Counted from the stretch's first letter, positions 1 to 6,562 are shown. The stretch is DNA of 12,052 bases from Candidatus Woesearchaeota archaeon (GCA_013331575.1 DUGD01000073.1:816-12867); one strand, 5' to 3'. Notes: generated from the sequence alone by a model not told the origin. Numbers and translations: made by a program.

Positions 1-57
1 CGGCTGCGGCCATGACTGCAGTCTGGACACGCGGTCGCTATCGCTCCGCGGTTCGCT

Positions 58-152
58 CGGAAATCATAGATTTCCGGCGCGAGGAATTCAAAGAATTCCT
101 GCGCAAGAATTCGCTCAGGCGAATTCTTCGCGTCCCAAGAGCTTCGCTCTTG
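58..152. repeat. Cluster of four consecutive perfect hairpins
   Basis: Four inverted repeats lie almost end to end. The first is 58-65/69-76 (8 bp, loop ATA). The second is 82-89/93-100 (8 bp, loop AAA), extended by GCGC/GCGC at 77-80/101-104 after one bulged G. The third is 105-114/119-128 (10 bp, loop TCAG). The fourth is 136-142/146-152 (7 bp, loop TTC). GAATTC occurs four times, and TTCGCTC recurs at 52, 110 and 143. The function is unknown: it could be transcription termination or processing for an upstream gene, a structured RNA, or a REP-like palindromic element. Confidence 0.75.
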
Positions 153-419
153 AGGATGCATTCTCCGCGCTGCTCCGAACGCAAACTACGCCAAGGCCAC
201 AACCTAAACAACCATCATCCCAGAACCTATTATTACATAGCAGCCGTACATCTATAACAGGTCATACGTTTATTACGTGTAGAGCACAGATCACCCCCCA
301 TCAACCCCATCTGAGATTCATAAAGCATAAAAAGCGACATCAGGGGTGCTTCTTAAACTCGGAAAGACTGACCAAAACAATAATAAAGAGACGGCTAGCA
401 GACAATAACCAATATTCAT

Positions 420-436
420 TCGCTCCGCAAGAGCGA
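420..436. repeat. Small hairpin just upstream of the DsbA-like gene
   Basis: The arms TCGCTC (420-425) and GAGCGA (431-436) are separated by a 5-nt loop. It ends 12 nt before the start codon at 449, next to the ribosome-binding GGTGG at 440-444. TTCGCTC at 419-425 repeats the motif seen in the hairpin cluster at 58-152. It could influence translation initiation, or it could be another copy of the same palindromic element. Confidence 0.4.
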
Positions 437-448
437 GAGGGTGGTATC

Positions 449-1918
449 ATGCCAGAAGACGAAGAGACGATTCCCCAAGAAGAGCACACGGAAGAGCCTG
501 AGCAGAAAGATGCACAGGAGAAATCCGTCAAAAAAAAGCCAAAGCACAAAGCGAAGCACAAGGCAAAGACGCCCCTGCCTCCGCCCAAAGCACCCAAACG
601 GGAACGCATCGAAAGCGAAGGAAACAGCGGTCTCGCACTCATCGTGATCTATGTGCTGCTCGGACTCCTCGTCATCGCGACGAGCTTCTACACAGGCTAC
701 CTGTTCGGCAAGACCGGCGGGAGTGACGGCAGCGACACGCAGACCGGCAGCGGCTCGAACGAGAAACTCCAGATCATCGAGTATTCCGACTTCCAATGCC
801 CGTTCTGCACGCGCGCGGTACCGACGATAAAACAGATCAAAGAGACATACGGTGACAAGGTAGAGGTGGTGTACAAGCACTTCCCTCTCGAATCGATACA
901 TCCTGACGCCATGGGAGCGGCTATCGCATCGGAATGCGCACGCGACCAAGGCAAGTTTTGGGAGTACCATGACAAACTCTTCGAGAACCAAGGAGCGCTC
1001 GGCGTAGCGAGCCTCAAAACGTACGCTAAGGATCTCGGCCTCGACACCGCGGAATTCAACGATTGCCTAGATAACAAGAAGACCGAAGCACGCGTGCAAG
1101 CAGACATCGCCGAGGCGTCAAGCCGCGGACTGCGCGGAACACCCAGCTTCTGGATAAAGGACGAGCTCGTCGTAGGCGCGCTCCCCTTCGAGACATTCCA
1201 GCAGAAGATCGATGAGAAACTCAGCGGCAAAGCAGCAGCCCCCGCACCGGCGCCTGAGGAGCAAGCATTACCCCCTGCGCCGACCGTGCCGAAAACTGCC
1301 AAGCCCAAAGTCGAGCTCTTCGTCATGAGCTACTGCCCCTACGGCCTCCAGATGGAGAAGGCATATGCCCCCGTCGCCGAGCTCTTGGGAAGCAAAGCAG
1401 ACATGCAGATACACTACGTGAGCTACATCATGCACGGCGAAGAAGAGGCGTTCGAGAACCTGCGACAGTACTGCATCCAGAAAGAGCAGCCGAGCAAGTA
1501 TCTCGCATACCTGAAATGCTTCGTCGAAGCGACGGACTCGGAAGGATGCCTCGTGAAGGCGGGCGTCGATGAGAGCAAGGTGCAGACCTGCTTCGATGCG
1601 GCGGACAAGGAGTTCAACGTGAAAACAAACCTCGCGGACCAGAGCTCATGGCTTAGCGGCAGATACCCGCAGTTCAATGTCGATAAGACGCTCACGGACA
1701 AGTACGAAGTAGGCGGTAGCCCGACGCTCATCATCAACGGCGTCGAGGCGAATGTCGCGAGAAGCCAAGAGGCGCTCAAGCAGGCCATCTGCAACGCGTT
1801 CACCACACCCCCTGCCGAGTGCAACACCGCACTCAACACGAACCAGGAGAACCCTGGCGCTGGCGCGATCGGTGCCGGCACACAAGCGGCAGGTAACGCA
1901 GTAGGCGGATGCGGATAG
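449..1918 (+). CDS. Membrane-anchored DsbA-family protein with two thioredoxin-like domains
   Basis: This 489-aa protein is predicted to act in disulfide exchange on the outer face of the membrane. Residues 1-60 are a charged, Lys/Glu/Pro-rich cytoplasmic tail, and about 61-87 is a transmembrane helix. About 105-260 is a DsbA-type thioredoxin fold with the active site CPFC at 117-120 and the cis-proline segment TPSF (P232). After an Ala/Pro linker (260-285), a second thioredoxin-like domain (about 286-455) has CPYG at 296-299, so only the first Cys of CXXC remains, with cis-Pro at P435. Spaced cysteines at 342, 357, 367, 381 and 448 give it a GILT-like look; that resemblance is my inference. 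The Gly/Ala-rich tail ends GGCG. The ATG at 449 is the first possible start in the frame, with GGTG at 440-443 as ribosome-binding site. Upstream and downstream genes are well separated, so it is probably transcribed alone. Confidence 0.85.
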   Translation: MPEDEETIPQEEHTEEPEQKDAQEKSVKKKPKHKAKHKAKTPLPPPKAPKRERIESEGNSGLALIVIYVLLGLLVIATSFYTGYLFGKTGGSDGSDTQTGSGSNEKLQIIEYSDFQCPFCTRAVPTIKQIKETYGDKVEVVYKHFPLESIHPDAMGAAIASECARDQGKFWEYHDKLFENQGALGVASLKTYAKDLGLDTAEFNDCLDNKKTEARVQADIAEASSRGLRGTPSFWIKDELVVGALPFETFQQKIDEKLSGKAAAPAPAPEEQALPPAPTVPKTAKPKVELFVMSYCPYGLQMEKAYAPVAELLGSKADMQIHYVSYIMHGEEEAFENLRQYCIQKEQPSKYLAYLKCFVEATDSEGCLVKAGVDESKVQTCFDAADKEFNVKTNLADQSSWLSGRYPQFNVDKTLTDKYEVGGSPTLIINGVEANVARSQEALKQAICNAFTTPPAECNTALNTNQENPGAGAIGAGTQAAGNAVGGCG

Positions 1919-1929
1919 AACGCAAATCC

Positions 1930-1957
1930 TTTCTTTTTCATTATCTTTTTTTATTTT
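1930..1957 (+). terminator. Oligo-T transcription terminator after the DsbA-like gene
   Basis: Four T tracts follow the stop codon within 40 nt: TTT at 1930, T5 at 1934-1938, T7 at 1946-1952 and T4 at 1954-1957. There is no strong preceding hairpin. Runs of T on the coding strand are the usual archaeal intrinsic termination signal. Confidence 0.7.
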
Positions 1958-2168
1958 CACGTTCTCATCCGTCCTCATCCATGCGCACACATGTAATCGT
2001 AAACACAGAGATCGAGACGATGAACCGTAGCATCAACATGACAACATCAACGCTATAACCGACGCTACTGCAAGATAACCTGCGTCATCCGCAGCCCTTC
2101 GCAACATTTTTGAATAGATATCCAACATAACAACATAGGGACCTGATAGAGACACGACAGAGGCACAT

Positions 2169-2699
2169 ATGGGCTGGAACCGACCACTAGGCGAGATGCG
2201 CACAAGGCACGCACGAGTCATACAGACACTGGTGTCAGCACCGTACAAATACATGCTTGTGCCATTCTCATGCTTGTATTTCATCGCGACATTCGCAGTC
2301 GTCATCTACATGCACGGCTCGATCACTGCATTCTACACATCGATGCGATCGCAATACACGATCCCCTTCACGGTACTCGCAATCATCACAAGCGTGCAAC
2401 TCGGCATCGCGATAACCCTCGCAGTGGCGAAGATACGCGAGCTACGCGCGAAGAGCGCAGGCCTCGGGATGATAGGGATAGCAGTAGGGAGTCTTGCAGC
2501 AGGATGTCCGGGGTGTTTCTTCGGCCTGTTCCCGCTCATACTCTCTGCGTTCGGCGTGAGCGCGACGCTAGCGATACTGCCATGGAACGGCCTTGAACTG
2601 CAAGCCGCATCGGCAGTGATCCTCGCACTCTCCATCATCACACTGGCGAAAGAGACGGATATGACGTGCGAAGTGCGCACGAAGAGACGGCGCAGATGA
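2169..2699 (+). CDS. Multi-pass membrane protein with a GCPGC motif, function unknown
   Basis: The 176-aa protein has about four hydrophobic segments (roughly residues 29-49, 64-87, 98-130 and 143-162) and a basic C-terminal tail ending in four Arg. The third segment carries C113-P-G-C116 followed by a Phe/Leu-rich stretch, then L-P-W-N-G-L-E-L near 137-144. I recall a similar Gly-Cys-Pro-x-Cys plus 'LP..GLEL' pattern from uncharacterised archaeal membrane proteins but cannot name the family. A CPxC pair in or near the membrane could be redox-active or metal-binding. It follows the DsbA-like gene by 250 bp, with a terminator between, so any link is by proximity only. The start is supported by GAGG at 2160-2163 with 5-nt spacing; an in-frame stop at 2136 rules out a longer N-terminus. 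A T-rich, TATA-like stretch lies at 2107-2121. Confidence 0.7.
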   Translation: MGWNRPLGEMRTRHARVIQTLVSAPYKYMLVPFSCLYFIATFAVVIYMHGSITAFYTSMRSQYTIPFTVLAIITSVQLGIAITLAVAKIRELRAKSAGLGMIGIAVGSLAAGCPGCFFGLFPLILSAFGVSATLAILPWNGLELQAASAVILALSIITLAKETDMTCEVRTKRRRR

Positions 2700-2760
2700 A
2701 ACAAACAACGCGGATCATCTATGCACGATAGTCGCATCATGACGTTGCATGGACGAATTC

Positions 2761-2768
2761 TTTAAATA
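2761..2768 (+). promoter_or_regulatory. TATA box for the S-layer-like lipoprotein gene
   Basis: TTTAAATA is centred about 25 nt before the GTG at 2790 and 40 nt before the ATG at 2805. It implies transcription starting close to 2790. Confidence 0.7.
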
Positions 2769-2789
2769 CTCCTTAGGGGAGAGGCTAGT

Positions 2790-4448
2790 GTGGGTCGGGA
2801 GACAATGCGACAGAGCTTCATCGTGGTCATGGGGATAGTAGCGATCCTGTTTCTAGGAGCATGCAGCCCCCCACCATTCGATGACGGGACCGACAGCACA
2901 ACCCCGCCGGTGACCGTAACGCCGAATGACGGGACAGCACGGCCCGATATCCCACGCACGAACCCGCCCGCAGACACGCCGGATAACACGGAATACAAGA
3001 ATCCGGGCGAGCAGACGCACAGCTGGCCGCAGGTCGTCATCAACAACAAGACGCCGAGCGTCGATCTCGATATACCGCTCGGCGAAGAGCTCGGCGATGC
3101 ACACCCGTTCATCACGAGCAAAGAGTTCCCGCTCCTGCGGCACCAGCCCATCCGCGTGAGCGGCAACGAACTCGTCGGCTACGATGAGACGCTGCGGTTC
3201 GCGTTCGGTAACAACACCACGGGCACCGTCGCGTTCGCAAAAGTCGATGAAGAGCTCGGTACATTCATGCGCTTCGAACGCGGGAAACCCGTCTTCGAGT
3301 ACAGGATAACGCTCTACAAAGGGACATTCATCGATATGCAAGGACGCGACATCCAGATACTCGGTCACACCTATGTCATCGCGGAAGCCACGAACACATC
3401 GGTCGCGCTCTTTGGAAAGAGCATACCGAGCAACCTCTTCTTCGAGCAGGACGAACCGCTCGAGGTGAACGGCACGAGCGTGCGCGAGAGCATGTGCAAC
3501 ATCACGCCGAGGAGCATCAGCTACACGCTCTACACCAAAGGCAACGACGACGGCAGGAACATCATGCTATCGCCGGGCGAAAGCCTGCGCGACAATCTCG
3601 GATGGCACGCGCTCGCAAGCGCCATATTCGATATCGAGTACAAAGGCAACCCTGCGCAGAACGCGACACTCATGTTCTTCAAACGCACGAAACACGGATA
3701 CGACCTTGAGATAGTCACGTGGAAAGGCAGGCTGCAACTCCCGATCATCGAGGAGGACGCGGGCAGACTCATACTCGGCAGCATCGATGAGCGGTTGCGC
3801 GTGACACCGTGTCCTGCGAGCAACCCGTACTGCATCGCACCGGACACCATCATACCGCTGACGACGGGCGACGGCAGGACATTCATCGTGAAGTACGATG
3901 CCGCGCATTTCGACCCGAACACCATCAGATTCTCTGATCTCGAGAACAACCGTTACAGCTATGAGTATCTGGGGACGCCTGGCGCAACGAACGGCACCGT
4001 CGACATCCTGCTCGAGGACGCGCGTTTCCGCGTGCGCATAGGACCGCTCGACAACGCGACCGGAACATACAACATCAGCGTCGACCAAGGTTTCCGCAAC
4101 GGCATAGCGGAGATACTCGACAAGAACGGGGCAGCGGTCCGCATCGGCAACATCACAGGGAACGTGCTCGGTGTGGAGCTCGTGCTGCCATGGGCGAAGG
4201 TGGGCGGTACGCAAGAGCGTATAGCGCTCAACATCTCGCACCACGGCGGCGAGGATTGGCGCGTCGCGGTCCGGAACATGACGCTTCTTGAAGACGAGGA
4301 TACCGACGATTATTTCGGATCGACCGGTTACGGCGCATTGGTGCTCCTGAGAAACAAAGGGTCTCCTGCCGCACCCGGGACCGGCGATGAGGCAGACATA
4401 CTTCTTCCTCGCGGCCAGCTCCACGGCACCGTCTCGTTGCAAGGATGA
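2790..4448 (+). CDS. Secreted S-layer-like surface lipoprotein
   Basis: This is a 552-aa exported protein (547 aa from the ATG at 2805). Residues 1-25 form a signal peptide ending in a lipobox-like LGAC with Cys25, so it may be lipid-anchored. About 26-75 is a Thr/Pro/Asp-rich linker. The rest looks beta-rich. Residues about 172-208 carry a 'lG-x-x-Y-x-I-x-x-A-x-N-T' segment resembling repeats in archaeal S-layer proteins. Twelve N-x-S/T sequons are visible, indicating heavy N-glycosylation. Two cysteines close together (about 341 and 347) could form a disulfide. No C-terminal membrane helix is seen. The start is ambiguous: the TATA spacing fits a leaderless GTG at 2790, while GGGAG at 2797-2801 could serve ATG 2805. 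I infer a cell-envelope structural or adhesive role; no enzymatic motif was seen. Confidence 0.7.
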   Translation: MGRETMRQSFIVVMGIVAILFLGACSPPPFDDGTDSTTPPVTVTPNDGTARPDIPRTNPPADTPDNTEYKNPGEQTHSWPQVVINNKTPSVDLDIPLGEELGDAHPFITSKEFPLLRHQPIRVSGNELVGYDETLRFAFGNNTTGTVAFAKVDEELGTFMRFERGKPVFEYRITLYKGTFIDMQGRDIQILGHTYVIAEATNTSVALFGKSIPSNLFFEQDEPLEVNGTSVRESMCNITPRSISYTLYTKGNDDGRNIMLSPGESLRDNLGWHALASAIFDIEYKGNPAQNATLMFFKRTKHGYDLEIVTWKGRLQLPIIEEDAGRLILGSIDERLRVTPCPASNPYCIAPDTIIPLTTGDGRTFIVKYDAAHFDPNTIRFSDLENNRYSYEYLGTPGATNGTVDILLEDARFRVRIGPLDNATGTYNISVDQGFRNGIAEILDKNGAAVRIGNITGNVLGVELVLPWAKVGGTQERIALNISHHGGEDWRVAVRNMTLLEDEDTDDYFGSTGYGALVLLRNKGSPAAPGTGDEADILLPRGQLHGTVSLQG

Positions 4449-4535
4449 GAATCCTGAATCACTCCAACTGTCGCGGCAGGAGAAGGAAAACGATCTGACA
4501 AGAACGATCCGCCCAAGAGCCCCTCAGGACGCATC

Positions 4536-4543
4536 TTTTTAAA
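4536..4543 (+). promoter_or_regulatory. TATA box for trm1
   Basis: TTTTTAAA is centred 26-27 nt before ATG 4566. A GTG at 4548 lies only 5 nt after the box, inside the region that would not be transcribed. The spacing therefore supports a leaderless mRNA starting at 4566. Confidence 0.75.
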
Positions 4544-4565
4544 CGCCGTGGCGTTCTCAACCACC

Positions 4566-5759
4566 ATGCGCAGAGAGCTCATCGAAGGCATCACGCCGTT
4601 CGTCACAGACAGCGAAGATAAGATCAGCCGCGAGATGAGCGTATTCTATAATCCGGTGATGAAGCTCAACCGCGACACGACACTGGCGATGCTCCTCGTC
4701 ATCGGCGCGCCGTCGGACGCGAGAGCCGGAGGACTGCGTATCGGCCTCCCCTTGGAAGCGAGCGGCCTGCGCGCAGCGCGCATACTCCGTGAACTGGTGC
4801 TACCCAAGATGATATCGTTCAAGCGCATGCGCGTCAACGACAGGTCTCCTGAAGCGATCCAGTACGCGAAGGAGAATATTGCGCTCAACAAAGAAGGCAT
4901 CGATGACGCGGAGATGCAAAACGTGACGCTCTCGATGATAGACGCGAACATCATGCTCCGCGAGGAGCATTTCGATTACATCGACATCGATCCCTTCGGC
5001 ACGCCGAACCCTTTCCTCGACGCCGCCTGCCAGAGCATCGAGCGCGGCGGCATGCTCGCGGTGACCGCGACGGACACCTCGGCGCTAGCCGGCACCTACC
5101 CCGCGGCGACGGCACGCAAGTACTGGGCGGCACCCATACGCAACTGGCTCATGCACGAGGCAGGCCTGCGCATACTCATCCGCAAGGTGCAGCTCATCGG
5201 AGCGCAGTACGAGAAGGGGCTCGTGCCGGTGCTCTCCATGTCCACCGACCATTATTACCGCATCTTCTTCCGCTGTGAACGCAGCCATACCGCGGCGAAA
5301 GACGTTATACGAAATCACGGCTTCCTGCATGTATGCGGCGGCTGCATGCAGACCGTGGCGAGCGATAGGAACTCGGGCGTCTGCCCCGCTTGCGCGAGAC
5401 CGCTGACCGTCGCAGGACCTCTCTGGACCGGTCCGCTGCACGACAGAGGGACAGTCTCGCGCATGCACGACCGCGCGAAAGCCATCGATGAAAAAAGATA
5501 CTGCTCGCTCATATCGATGTTGAGCGTCATAATCGACGAGTGCAAGCTCGACGAGAAAGGCGTCATCGGATTCTACGACGTACACGAGATAGCATCGCGG
5601 CACAAACTCCCCGCGCCACGACGGGACGCGCTTCTATCGGCGCTCGGCGAGACGCGCGCATGCCGCACGCACATCAGCGGCCACGGGATAAAGACCGACC
5701 TGCCGATTGCGCGCGTGGTCGAAGCGATGCGCGGATTGCATGCAACGGACAAAGAATGA
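4566..5759 (+). CDS. trm1: tRNA (guanine(26)-N2)-dimethyltransferase Trm1
   Basis: Trm1 uses S-adenosylmethionine to dimethylate G26 of tRNA. The 397-aa protein has the expected order. The N-terminal 'VFYNPVMKLNRD' is at 26-37. An 'EASGLRAAR' SAM-binding motif is near 64-72. The catalytic DPFGTP starts at D142. 'GGMLAVTATDTSALAG' at 161-176 is also diagnostic of the family. A zinc site with C257, C260, C273 and C276 follows. The C-terminal region is a helix-rich tRNA-binding part. Length is normal for archaeal Trm1. I chose ATG 4566 over GTG 4548 because the TATA box is 26-27 nt upstream and the family N-terminus begins here. It appears monocistronic, and the convergent Kazal operon follows on the other strand. 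Confidence 0.93.
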   Translation: MRRELIEGITPFVTDSEDKISREMSVFYNPVMKLNRDTTLAMLLVIGAPSDARAGGLRIGLPLEASGLRAARILRELVLPKMISFKRMRVNDRSPEAIQYAKENIALNKEGIDDAEMQNVTLSMIDANIMLREEHFDYIDIDPFGTPNPFLDAACQSIERGGMLAVTATDTSALAGTYPAATARKYWAAPIRNWLMHEAGLRILIRKVQLIGAQYEKGLVPVLSMSTDHYYRIFFRCERSHTAAKDVIRNHGFLHVCGGCMQTVASDRNSGVCPACARPLTVAGPLWTGPLHDRGTVSRMHDRAKAIDEKRYCSLISMLSVIIDECKLDEKGVIGFYDVHEIASRHKLPAPRRDALLSALGETRACRTHISGHGIKTDLPIARVVEAMRGLHATDKE

Positions 5760-5768
5760 CCGCAATAA

Positions 5769-5779
5769 TTTTTGAAAAA
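5769..5779. terminator. Bidirectional T-tract terminator between convergent genes
   Basis: TTTTT (5769-5773), a single G, then AAAAA (5775-5779) form a symmetric element. It gives a T tract 10 nt after the trm1 stop on the plus strand, and another T tract after the 5808 stop on the minus strand. It plausibly ends both convergent transcripts. Confidence 0.6.
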
Positions 5780-5807
5780 GCATCTTCTACTCGATGATTG
5801 CGGAGAA

Positions 5808-5957
5808 TTACTGCGTTTCGCACATCAGTCTCGCCACTCGCAGCTGTTCGGCCACCGCCTCACAGACTCGCGGCTCGTCGTGTATTCCAAGGCAATCATC
5901 TTCGTGACAGAACGAGACACGACTGATATCGGTATGACAATAATCTAGACTCTTCAC
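5808..5957 (-). CDS. Small Cys-rich protein, translationally coupled to the Kazal-like gene
   Basis: This 49-aa ORF has a GTG start whose bases overlap the stop of the upstream gene as GTGA (5954-5957), the usual arrangement of coupled archaeal and bacterial genes. It contains five cysteines (C7, C17, C22, C32, C46) and three histidines (H8, H18, H26), many acidic residues, and a probable helix at about 32-46. The spacing C-x9-C-x4-C-x9-C is symmetric. There is no signal peptide or membrane segment, so it is probably cytoplasmic unless exported another way. Metal binding or a disulfide-stabilised fold are both possible. No family is recognised. Support comes from the overlap, the exact fit into an otherwise empty gap, and the terminator just beyond; the short length keeps confidence moderate. 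Confidence 0.6.
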   Translation of the reverse strand: MKSLDYCHTDISRVSFCHEDDCLGIHDEPRVCEAVAEQLRVARLMCETQ

Positions 5958-6256
5958 GCCTGGCACACGCCTCTATGCGATACTTTCGTGCCTGCAGCGA
6001 GCGCTTTGCAGGTGTTGTCGTACGTCTTGCCGTCGAAACCGCACACGGGGAAATAGCTGTCATCGCAGTTGTACGTCGGCATCATCACTGCGTAACCGCC
6101 GAGGTCCTTGCTCGCGGAACTGTATTTCCCATCCGCATTCTCTATCTTGGATTGGTAGTTTCCCGCCCACACGATCGCCAAGAAGATGAGCCCTATACCT
6201 AAGACTCCGACGATGGGGATGAGCATGAACTTGATGGCGTCTTTCACAGGAACCAC
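5954..6256 (-). CDS. Membrane-anchored Kazal-like domain protein
   Basis: The 100-aa protein has a transmembrane helix at about 9-31, a short Ser/Lys/Asp-rich stalk, and a C-terminal Kazal-type domain at 60-99, presumably outside the cell. The Kazal core spacing is exact: C64-x7-C72-x6-Y79-x3-C83, with PVCG at 70-73, DGKTY at 75-79, and a final C98. Only four of the usual six cysteines are present; the first and fifth, which pair with each other, are absent. The position matching the inhibitor P1 residue is D66. Kazal domains are normally serine-protease inhibitors, but Asp at P1 argues against trypsin-like targets, so the role may be structural. The start is a GTG with GGAG (6259-6262) only 2 nt away; GTG at codon 4 is an alternative. 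It is the first gene of a two-gene operon. Confidence 0.8.
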   Translation of the reverse strand: MVPVKDAIKFMLIPIVGVLGIGLIFLAIVWAGNYQSKIENADGKYSSASKDLGGYAVMMPTYNCDDSYFPVCGFDGKTYDNTCKALAAGTKVSHRGVCQA

Positions 6257-6343
6257 ATCTCCGACAATAACGGGCCAGCATCACAACGCACCGTGATGGA
6301 GCGCATAGGTGCTGCGTGCGCGGACTATCTTTACGCGACGCCC

Positions 6344-6351
6344 ATTTAAAT
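6344..6351. promoter_or_regulatory. Symmetric TATA box in the divergent region
   Basis: ATTTAAAT is palindromic. Read on the minus strand as TATTTAAAT it predicts a start near 6320 and a leader of about 65 nt for the Kazal gene. Read on the plus strand it predicts a leader of nearly 190 nt for pyrG. Which direction is used cannot be told from sequence; the minus-strand gene is closer. Confidence 0.5.
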
Positions 6352-6430
6352 AGACTACGGTGGTGGAGACGAGAAACCCTTAAGAAGTCTTTTCCGCCCG
6401 AGTAATCATAACGTCGCAGATAGGCGATAG

Positions 6431-6474
6431 CTATGTCTTCGTAGAGAGGCGGGGATAAGACGGATACGACATAG
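6431..6474 (+). other. Inverted repeat in the pyrG upstream region
   Basis: CTATGTC (6431-6437) pairs with GACATAG (6468-6474). After a 3-nt bulge, GTA (6441-6443) pairs with TAC (6465-6467), giving 10 bp around a 21-nt loop. It sits about 90 nt before the pyrG start and may be a leader structure or a protein-binding site. It may also be chance. Confidence 0.3.
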
Positions 6475-6518
6475 ATTCGACGAAGAGAACTATCGATGAA
6501 GAAGACGGAAACCGCATC

Positions 6519-6546
6519 AAACAAAGAGAATGCAAACAAAGAGAAT
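6519..6546 (+). repeat. Short tandem repeat before pyrG
   Basis: The 13-mer AAACAAAGAGAAT occurs at 6519-6531 and again at 6534-6546 (15-nt period). It immediately precedes the ribosome-binding site, giving an unstructured A-rich region ahead of the start codon. Confidence 0.6.
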
Positions 6547-6551
6547 ACATC

Positions 6552-6557
6552 GAGGTG
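6552..6557 (+). promoter_or_regulatory. Ribosome-binding site that fixes the pyrG start
   Basis: GAGGTG, a close match to the archaeal anti-Shine-Dalgarno complement GGAGGTGAT, lies 5 nt before ATG 6563. It favours that start over an in-frame ATG 33 nt upstream at 6530. Confidence 0.75.
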
Positions 6558-6562
6558 GGCGC

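Larger units (their letters stand above)
1..448. other. Intergenic region without a convincing gene
   Basis: No ORF here looks like protein. The first 155 bases are packed with perfect inverted repeats, including the 10-bp palindrome GACTGCAGTC at 14-23. Positions 180-420 are visibly more A+T-rich than the coding DNA downstream. A plus-strand ORF at 12-257 and an uninterrupted frame from base 2 to 448 translate through the hairpins and give no recognisable domain. No tRNA T-loop motif was found. A-rich stretches such as 326-334 and 379-390 could hold the promoter of the 449 gene, but none stands out. The end of an upstream gene may lie in the first few bases; this cannot be resolved. Confidence 0.6.
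6257..6562. other. Divergent intergenic region between the Kazal operon and pyrG
   Basis: About 306 bp with no convincing gene. It holds a symmetric TATA-like ATTTAAAT (6344-6351) that could serve either strand, an inverted repeat (6431-6474), a 15-nt-period tandem repeat (6519-6546) and the pyrG ribosome-binding site (6552-6557). ORFs crossing it are interrupted or overlap these elements, and none shows a domain. Confidence 0.6.

Noticed and set aside
12..257. 81-aa plus-strand ORF at the window start
   Set aside because: It runs through four perfect hairpins, has an Arg-rich composition with no domain, and has no ribosome-binding site or TATA box at the right distance.
2033..2305. 90-aa minus-strand ORF overlapping the GCPGC gene start
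   Set aside because: It conflicts with a plus-strand gene that has a good ribosome-binding site and clear membrane segments, and it shows no domain.
2762..4442. Long antisense ORFs across the S-layer-like gene
   Set aside because: They are shadows expected from GC-biased codons on the other strand. The plus frame has a signal peptide, sequons and a promoter.
6060..6539. 159-aa minus-strand ORF
   Set aside because: It starts at TTG, crosses the symmetric TATA box and the pyrG upstream elements, and overlaps the Kazal gene in another frame. The Kazal frame carries a clear domain.
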